In this document: positions 41,797 through 49,060 of the stretch, piece after piece | Position numbering within the stretch: the first letter of the stretch is position 1 | How the letters are laid out: every line of letters begins with the position of its first letter | Origin: Chytridium lagenaria | Taxonomy: Eukaryota > Chytridiomycota > Chytridiomycetes > Chytridiales > Chytridiaceae | NCBI GenBank assembly: GCA_025449115.1 | Contig: JAHLKC010000205.1 | Span: 1 to 49,060, forward strand | DNA: 49,060 nt | Direction: 5' to 3' | Position numbers and translations under genes: made by a program | Notes under the pieces: model-generated | What the model saw: the letters and a program-made list of their open reading frames with translations, nothing else | Database searches by the model: none | Told to the model about the DNA's origin: nothing

Positions 41797-42441
41797 GGTA
41801 TTTTATGATGATTCTGCAAATTTTTTTAACTTGATTTTTTTGTAAAGGAATTCACGAATAATGTGGCCTTTCTTTTCCGGAGTTTAAAAGTCGATCAGAG
41901 AAGCGCCTCGGCGAAGTTTGCCTCCAATTTTGATTGAACATCTGGACGCGCTGTTGTTAAGGCTAGACCATAATGCGTTTTATTCAAAGAATGCTGGTAT
42001 TGTTTCGACAGGCGCTGTGCATGTTGACGCCAGGTTGATGCGTGCAGCGGAAACAGCTGCGCGATGAGGGAGATTTCATACAATAATGCACTGCTATCTA
42101 AAAGAAGAAATTCAAAATAGCGGCTCTTTTCATATCGTAACTCGTCCTTTTTTACTTGTTATGCAACAGAGAATTTGGGGTGTGGCTGTATTTTCATCGG
42201 AAGCGGGTAGCTAGGGATAAAACAAATAGGAGCACCTAAAAAGAAGACACAAAAGATATTACGAAAAGAGATGCATTTCGGAGATAAAAAATAGATGTGC
42301 CTAGACAAAAATACATGGGAGTGAAGTTGGGGAAAGAGTAACGAGCATCATGCAAAAAAGCATACTTGCTCATCAGCTCAGAACCTCCGAGGTCAGATGA
42401 TGATAGCGGGGGTAAATTAGATTGGGAAGGTACGAGATTCT
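41797..42441. other. Convergent 3' region between GCP4 and RAB5
   Basis: Contains a possible small minus-strand exon (41889-42104, listed separately). Otherwise AT-rich with no visible element. Confidence 0.35.
41889..42104 (-). CDS. Possible small protein or terminal exon, unrecognised
   Basis: Minus-strand frame following a TTTTAG acceptor: DSSALLYEISLIAQLFPLHA, then QRLSKQYQHSLNKTHYGLAL and DVQSKLEANFAEALLIDF, stop near 41890. The balanced, helix-like composition is unlike the flanks and suggests real coding sequence, perhaps the last exon of a short gene whose first exon lies before 42105. An ATG inside (42083) would allow a 62-residue product. No family recognised. Confidence 0.3.
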
Positions 42442-43520
42442 TTAACAAGCGCAGGTTCCGGATTGCTGAGCGTTGGGGGCGTTGGGGTCCTGGTTAAGGT
42501 CAACGCGACCACTTCCGCCTGCACACTGGAGGCGGCACCTGTCCCAGCGCCAGCACGGGATCGCGAGGCCAGAAGGTGCTCCAACGGGATCTTCTTTGCT
42601 GTTTATTTATGAGATGATTTAGTGACGAGACCAAATTGAAGGACCTGAAACAAAAAATTAACACGAACCAATCTCGGTGAAGACTTCCATGACGTATTCT
42701 CCAGACTTTGCAGAGGCCTCAGCAAAGAGAAGGCCTTCCTCGGTTGCGTAGGCCTGGGCCTCGTCAGTGGGAATCGCCCTGTTTGCGGCAAGGTCAAGCT
42801 TGTTTCCGACAAGGGCAATGATGATGTTGGGGTTTGCCTGGCGTTGTAGTTCTTTTACCCATGACTTTGCCTTGTCCAGCGACGCCTACAGCAGCAATGA
42901 AAACGAAATTGAAAATGCAAGAGGAGCGTCAGTTTGCTGTAGGTGATAATGTGATTCTTGTAGATTGCAGAAGGGGTTTAAGGTTGGGTATCCCGTTGAA
43001 ATAGTAGCTTTGTAAGCTTTTCTTGCATCATAAAACCGAATCACAGCTCCATCCAAGACTGTAGGAGAGTAGGCAGTGCAAATAACAACCTCAACAGATG
43101 ACAGATCAAAAAGGTTAAATACTCAACTGCTTTGGTTATATCATAAGCAACAATGGCCGCCTGTGCATTCCTATAGTACATGGGCGCCAACGAATGGAAC
43201 CTCTCCTGACCAGCAGTATCCCAGATCTCAAACTTGATAACCTTGTCCTCCAATCTGCACTTTTGTGTAAGGAACGCGGCTCCAATAGTGGGTTCCTTGT
43301 TCTCTTGAAACTCATTGTTGACAAAGCGGAGAACCAGCGACGACTTTCCAACAGCGGCCTCACCCAGCAACACTAACTTGACTTGTATGGGCTTGGAGGA
43401 GGATGCTGGAGCTCCTCCTGCGGCGGAGGCGGTTGCGGAGGCGACAGCAGCGGGAGTGGCTGAGCTTCCAAGGGAAGATGCAGCTTCGGCGGAAGCACGG
43501 GCGCTAGCTCTGGTGGCCAT
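42442..43520 (-). CDS. Rab5-like GTPase
   Basis: Early endosome GTPase controlling endocytic fusion. Exons 43520-43128, 42885-42669 and 42598-42442. An unusual Ala/Ser-rich N-terminal extension of about 45 residues precedes the G domain: [20 protein letters not shown] (P-loop), switch [35 protein letters not shown] (switch II), [30 protein letters not shown] and EASAKSG. The tail, Gly/Ala-rich, ends CAC, a C-x-C double geranylgeranylation motif. One missing G near 42518 interrupts the tail frame; corrected length is 255 residues. Effector blocks [16 protein letters not shown] and YYRNAQAA match the Rab5/Ypt51 group. The long Ala-rich leader could be a low-complexity extension or a misplaced start (a later start is not obvious). 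Confidence 0.92.
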
Positions 43521-44487
43521 GATTGAGGATGTTCTTATTGATTAGAAGTAGATCGATAAAAGAGCAAGGAATGATGGGTGCAGAGGAATGTGTGGAGACA
43601 GGGATGGTCGTGGTTGAGGATGTTTTGCGGAGATGAAGGCCTTTGCGTAAGAGGTGCCGATGCGACGCAAGTTTTTATGTTGCGCAAAGAAACTGGAAAA
43701 TTACGTATCGTTCAAGGGCCCAAATTTAGAAGAGGCGTCCTGTGGTCGAACAAGGGACGGATGACGGGCGAACGACGAAATGATTCACTCATCACTCGTA
43801 AGCGTGCAGAGGGCTCATAGAGTTATCATGGCAAAGGAGGCAGACAGCATCTGTGCGTTGTGTGTTTGTGTTTTGTTTGTGCTTTGGATATTGCATGTGC
43901 AATCTGCGCGAGACGAGACATACAGAGTTTGGGAAGGTCAAAAGTGGATACGTCCTTGGTGATGGAAATGAGGATGGGCATGGGCGGAGTGGCTTTGGCA
44001 GATGCACATTTCTGTGATGTGGTGGATTATTTAATGGGACTTACGAAAGGTAACAGAGGAAAATAAAGCCACGATCGTGGTCCTAGTATTGGCACCCGAT
44101 ATCTGTGTTTACTTGAGCCGTTGGAATAAAGTATTCGGTCTGGGAGCCGATGCCCTTGTTTCGCCTCTAGAAACCGCATTTGTCGATCACAAAGAAGGTG
44201 ATCTGGATTCGCTGATGGACAATGACTGACATCGGAAACTCAATCACCCATTGTGGCCGCCGGGAAACTGGCAATGGTAGGCGTGATTTTCGTCGTTGAG
44301 CTCTGGGGCTTTGGGACAATCGCTCTACTGCGCTGGTGGAAAGAATTGCATGTTGCGTTGTCCACTTGGGAGACCCTCACTTAATCATCAGTGAAAGGCT
44401 ATTAGAACAGAAAGCGCGTCGCTGAGACGCAGAAATCTTTGATCAAAGCATTTCGTCAAGGTCGCTAGGTGCTGGTCTATTGGAATA
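43521..44487. promoter_or_regulatory. Divergent region, RAB5/PDE9
   Basis: Nearly 1 kb between divergent starts, holding both promoters. Overlapping short frames at 43578-44066 have no domain. Nothing else recognised. Confidence 0.45.
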
Positions 44488-46643
44488 ATGTCAAAAGGTG
44501 GCCAGTCACCAGGAGGCCTTGTGAAGATTTATGTATCCGTGAACGGGGATAGGGCAGAAGTCATTGAGTTCTCAAGGAATTGCACGCACGAAGAAGTCGT
44601 AAACGTTTTACGGGCGGCAGCAGACTTTCCGCCTTTATTTGATGGGTCTAATGGGAAGGCGTCGGGGTTACCTGAGCCGTTGAAGGTGATCATGATACTG
44701 AAGAACGCGCAAGGAGATATTGTCCCTATTGGTCCCGACATTCCTCCCAATTCTTCAGAACCTGCCGACCGCTACAAGTTGAACGCAATTGATGGTGAGG
44801 ACGACTATGGTTTGATTCTATGGAATATTGATTCATCTGGACCTTCTTCAGGAAATCTGGCATCATCGGATTTTGAGCAGAGCTTACAAGAAGTTATTGA
44901 GGCGACGGCTGGCGTCAATTTGGACGAAGTGATGGATTTGAAAAAGAACCTTGACCTGCTGAGGAAAAAGCTAGATGTAAGACTTGGTCAAATCTTGAAT
45001 CAGTATCCTAACTATTTCTGTTATCAACGCCTCGATCTTGACTAGGACTATGAGAAGCTTCAAATTCTTCCAGGTGCAGTAGCACCGAGAATCTTCAAGC
45101 GCCCGGCAAAAGGAAGCTCACGTTTTGCGACGCGCTCAAAGTATGTGCTAACCGACGAGACAAAGAACGAATTAAAGCATCCTTCTTTTGATATGTGGGA
45201 CTGGGATGAAAATGAGATGATTGGATTGATGGAACATATGTTTACAGACTTGGGGCTTATCGACGACTTCAACATCGACCGTCCGACGCTACGAAGATTT
45301 ATCGGTGCCATTCGCGAGTCATATAACCATAATGTAGGACTGCATCCGAAGTCGCTCGGACGGATTTTCTTTTTATGGTGGTCTTCTACGTTTGAATTAA
45401 ATCAATAAGAATAACGCCCTTTTTCCCTTTAGCCTTTCCACAACTTCCGGCATTGCTTCAGTGTCACTCAAATGGTGAACAATCAATGTTAGACGATACA
45501 CTGACCTATGTTATAGGCTTACGCGATTATCCAGACAACGGGAACTGTGCACAAATTAAAGCCTATTGACAGACTTATTATCATGCTTTCCACAGTTGGG
45601 CACGGTAATATGGAATTATGATTTTATCTAACTTAACTTATCAGATGCGGACCACCCAGGTAACGAATTAAACGAATGAAAAACCCTCAAATGTGTTCTA
45701 AATCTTTTCAGGCTATAATAACGCATATCAGATAAATGGTATCTCATCTTGTTTTGACGCGAATCTTACATTCATTTTAGCCTTAACGGATGTTGCGATT
45801 CTCTATAACGATCAATCACCGTTGGAAATGCATCATGCAGGTATTTTATCTCTTAAAGGGACTGTGTTTCTGGTGTTTTTATTTTTCAATTTTCAATTGG
45901 GATTTTCCTTAACCGCCAATATCCAAAAAGCTGTCCTCTTCACGATCTTGCAAGACGACCAGTTCAATATCTTGAAACATTTGAGCGATACTGTGTACCG
46001 GGAAGTACGGAAAAACGTGATCAGATGTATCTTGGCAACAGACATGGCCAAGCATGGGGACATAATTGCTGGATTCAAAAGCATCACGGAGACATTCAAT
46101 TACGAAGATCCGGAACATAAATCATTGGTTGGTTAATGACTGCAAAAATTCGGCCGTTTAGTAACTTTGCTGTAGCTTCTTCAAATCATCATGAAATGCT
46201 CAGATATTTCAAACGAAGGTGGGCGGACTGTGTTTCAAATGGCCGAAATTCTAACTGTTTTGATCAGTTCGGCCTACGCACGTGGCTGGTAGATCAAGCG
46301 TATATATCCAGGACTAACATATATACAGAACCATGGGTCGAATGTCTTTTGACTGAATTCTTTTCGCAGTCGGATAGAGAAAAGGCAGAAGGTCTTCCCA
46401 CCGCTCCCTTTATGGACAGAGAAAAAGTGACAAAGGCTGGAGCTCAAGTCGGGTATGTCTCGAAACCGTTCTCCAAATTTGTTCCTAATCTTTGGCCATA
46501 GCTTCATTGGGTATGTCATGATTCCTTTGTTTGAGTTGGCTTCCAAGGTGATGCCCAACATGGAGGAAGCGATTCTTTCTCCTGTGCATCAATCGCTGGC
46601 ATTTTACAAGGACATGCTGGAGAAGACGACAGCAAAGGCTTGA
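44488..46643 (+). CDS. 3',5'-cyclic nucleotide phosphodiesterase, PDE9-like
   Basis: Hydrolyses cyclic nucleotides, with cGMP as substrate in animal PDE9. Twelve exons: 44488-44976, 45046-45333, 45433-45474, 45517-45604, 45645-45659, 45712-45738, 45781-45840, 45931-46127, 46176-46218, 46268-46288, 46329-46452 and 46502-46643. They total 1536 nt, exactly 511 codons plus stop. The N-terminal KIYVSVNGDRAEVIEFSRNC part matches the PDE9 leader, then a coiled stretch and the catalytic domain: MWDWDENEMIGLMEHMFTDL, PFHNFRHCFSV (metal His), HDADHPGYNN, INALTDVAILYNDQSPLEMH, ATDMAKHGDIIAGF, MKCSDISNEVRP, WVECLLTEFFSQSDREKAEG and the invariant-Gln block KAGAQVGFI. All metal ligands are present. Exons 5, 6 and 10 are only 15, 27 and 21 nt. 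No GAF or membrane segment. Confidence 0.94.
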
Positions 46644-46845
46644 TCTATCATATCCCCCCTTTTCATAGCAGAAAACTAGCCCTCACACCGAAGCCACATC
46701 GGAATTTACAAAGAGCCGAAATGACCGATCAATAGAAATAAATGCCTTTGCCCATGATGACCATGTCCATCGTTGACTTGTCCAGAGTCGTAATTTTGTC
46801 TCCGGACAAACTAACCTCAACAACCAACACCCAAACCATCCAACC

Positions 46846-49060
46846 ATGGCTGGAAACAGCAACGTGCACACCCCGGGCACCACAAGGGTGACCCGTAGCT
46901 CCATTAAAGACCACCTCTCCGTCCAGAAATCAGGGCTGGTGCCCACAACACCATTACTGGCAGCCAAGAGAAGGATTGCTGCAACAGACACCAAGAAAGC
47001 GCGCAAAGATGCTGATAGCTCGCCTGTGCTGGGAAGGGAGCCGAGGAAAAGACCTAGACTATCGCTTGGTAGTGATCTGACTGTGGGTCACGGTGTGTCT
47101 GCGGATGAGTTTAGACCAAAAGGGATAAACTTGGAAAAAAGTTCGATTGAGGCACGGTAAGAGGCGGAGGATGAGGTTGGACCATTACTCATACGATCTC
47201 AATCGATTATGTTAAAAGTGAGAATGTCGCCGATACGGATGCGGTTGTAAATATTGCCGATGCGGTACCTTTGCCTAGGTATGTAGATCTGAGATATTGT
47301 TATTGATTTTGCCAACAGAGAATCCCCAGACCTTGCCCTCCCATAATCAGGAAGCAAGCTGAAGAAGTTACACCTGATAAACTCAAGAAGATATCCATCA
47401 CTACGCCAAAATTCAAGACGCAAAGAAACTTGACTCCAAACTCCAATTGCGAGATTTAAAAGCACCCGCTCTCTCATCTTCAGCGATCACTATCCATTCA
47501 AAACGCTCGTTTGACGACTTTGTATCCTCCGACGTATACTTGACGCACGTAAAGACGTAAGCGTTGTCTTCTCATTGTCTTTACTCAATTTTCCGAAGCA
47601 AAACCGCCGAAATCACCAGCCTCGACACCACCAGCAAAACACACATATTCTCCGCCCCACTCCGACCCATCAACCAACCCGCCTACAAAAAATACCAGTC
47701 TCTCGTTTTATCCGGCCCCAATCTTCCTCTCCCCACCCACTATGAACTCCTTGAACGCTTCTTTGTTGCACTCGAGTATACCATCTGTTTCCTTAGAAAT
47801 CGAGACCAAGCGGGTGTGTTTGAGCGTTTCAGAAAGCCCGTAGAAAACATGGCGAATCGGACGTTTACGTTGAAGCATTTAGAAAGAATAAGGACGGTAC
47901 TGCCGGAAGCTTACACATACGCGGCTTGTCGAGCTGTTTCGGAGGATGGGGAACGGAGAGTTAATTCAGTATGCCTGGAGATGGTTAATTTGGAGAATGA
48001 AAGTGATGGGAAGGAATTGATGGGATTCCTGCGGAGGGAGATGAAAATCGCAGAGAAGAGCAAACCAATGGACGCGAAACGGAACTCAAAACGTACCGAC
48101 CTTGGGGAAATCAACTGGTGAAAAGGCGGATTAAGTTTCACAATAGACTTGTTGAGCTAGTAAAGCTGGAACATAGCGTGAGTCTTATATTATAGTGGGA
48201 AACACGCTGCTAATAATATTTAGAAATTCCTTAAAACACTTCCGTATGAGATCAAGGATGACCCTGAAAACCTTACAGCATGGCATAGCGATTTCAAGCT
48301 TGATAATGTGCCTGAAGTGGAACCCACGCCTATGCCCCAACTTCAGAGATATGTTTCGAAAATGGAGCAGATGGACGCGAAGGCTAAGGCTGAACGGGAC
48401 GCAGAACGCGCGAAAGATGCTCAGCCTATTCAAAGTGGTACGCAGATGTGAAGGAGAAGGAAAAGGTTGAAGTTATCGAGGGAAAGTTGAAGAGCCGTAC
48501 AAGGCGATAAGAATGGCACGGAGGTGAAAGGCGAATTGCAAGCTACTATGATAAATACGTCCGAAGAAAGATGCAGAAAATGTAGAAGTCATTATTGCAA
48601 CGCCAGTTGAAAAGAAGCCTCTTTCTCGTGCAGCGGCGCTTCTTGAAAGGGTTTGTACTTTTGCTTTACAGTTGCCTAGTCCCTCTGGTCTCTCTCTTGA
48701 CGTACTTTGTCTTTTCTAGATCGGCTAAAGGAGCGTAAACAAAAGGAGGAAGAAATTTACAGGCCAAAGCTGAAGCCAGAGGAGATTCGCAAGAATGCTA
48801 TGCTTAGTAGGCTTCCTGATCTTGGTCAGGCAATAGCTTTGTAAGTTTTCAAAGTCGTTACTTTATCTATTTGACTGACGGCATCGCTAACTTCACGATT
48901 TAGCCTTTTTTCCAGCTCGCAAAAGAAGGCAATCCCATTAAAGGAGGTTGGCGATCATTTAATCACAGCAGCCAAGAACCCATTATCGCATTGTAAGATA
49001 TATTTTACTGTCTATTTCTGATACAATTTAGCTGAAGCTTGCGACCACGTCAGGCTGCTC
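46846..49060 (+). CDS. CDT1: DNA replication licensing factor Cdt1, partial (3' end outside window)
   Basis: Loads the MCM helicase at origins with ORC and Cdc6. Exon one 46846-47156 is a disordered, basic N-terminus (RVTRSSIKDHL, ARKDADSSP, PRKRPRLSLGS). Further low-complexity exons lie around 47208-47560. The conserved geminin/MCM-binding region follows at 47590-48170: PAYKKYQSLVLSG, LPLPTHYELLERFFVALEYT, VFERFRKPVENMANRTFTLK, LERIRTVLPEAYTYAACRAV, then QLVKRRIKFHNRLVELVKLE and, after 48225, KFLKTLPYEIKDDPENLTAW. The C-terminal winged-helix part begins near 48720: PEEIRKNAMLSRLPDLGQAI, KAIPLKEVGDHLI. Frame changes near 47410, 48070, 48445 and 48505 are again single-base. I see no PIP box (Q-x2-hydrophobic-x2-aromatic pair) at the N-terminus, so PCNA-coupled degradation is not indicated. 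Confidence 0.85.

Noticed and set aside
44488..46643. Bacterial-type horizontal transfer for PDE9 or MIOX
   Set aside because: Both are split by many host-like introns and have the same composition as their neighbours.
1..49060. tRNA, rRNA or CRISPR elements
   Set aside because: No B-box with a matching cloverleaf, no rRNA-like conserved stretch and no regularly spaced direct repeats with unique spacers were found on reading both strands; small RNA genes could still be missed.

Overview
The window is nuclear DNA of a eukaryote, almost certainly a zoosporic (flagellated, chytrid-like) fungus. Genes are compact and split by many short GT-AG introns (39 to about 530 bp, mostly 45-110 bp). The gene set is fungal (ATP4, KRI1, RHO1, RAB5, GCP4), but the left edge carries ZMYND12, a MYND/TPR protein tied to motile axonemes. 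PDE9-type phosphodiesterase, MIOX and an F-box/PP2 protein fit the same lineage. No organism name can be read from the sequence itself. Gene models were built by hand from splice sites and conserved protein motifs, so exon edges are good only where two conserved blocks fix the phase.

Layout. 1-11.9 kb: ZMYND12 (-), ATP4 (+), an unrecognised short minus gene, KRI1 (+), an acetyl-CoA transporter of the SLC33A1 family (+), an unrecognised minus gene and a FUN14 protein (-). 12.0-19.1 kb: a gene-poor block with one copy of a long diverged repeat (the other copy lies inverted at 3.7-4.35 kb), a purine-rich satellite of about 165 bp units, a short minisatellite, a set of 280-310 bp direct repeats and only weak ORFs. 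19.2-27.4 kb: RPS26, MIOX, a multi-pass membrane protein, HSP20 (all +) and a secreted M14 carboxypeptidase (-). 28-30 kb: two tandem paralogues of an unrecognised family (-). 30.4-35.2 kb: a very large minus-strand DNA methyltransferase gene. 36.2-49.1 kb: RHO1 (+), F-box/PP2 (-), GCP4 (+), RAB5 (-), PDE9 (+) and CDT1 (+, runs off the end).

The standout is the methyltransferase at 30.4-35.2 kb. In order it reads: a CDCA7-like zf-4CXXC_R1 zinc finger, a PHD-like finger, a DNMT3-like C5-cytosine methyltransferase core, one or two PWWP domains and a GATA-type zinc finger. That is the DNMT3 toolkit in a rearranged order with two extra zinc-finger types. CDCA7 is otherwise a separate protein that works with HELLS to support DNA methylation.

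Many essential genes (ATP4, KRI1, RPS26, RHO1, RAB5, GCP4, CDT1) carry single-base frame breaks, mostly in short base runs, while PDE9, MIOX, FUN14, HSP20 and F-box/PP2 close exactly in frame. For ATP4, KRI1, RPS26, RAB5, RHO1 and the acetyl-CoA transporter, the count of breaks restores the total length to a multiple of three. This points to uncorrected long-read errors rather than decay, and it limits how far pseudogene calls can be trusted here.
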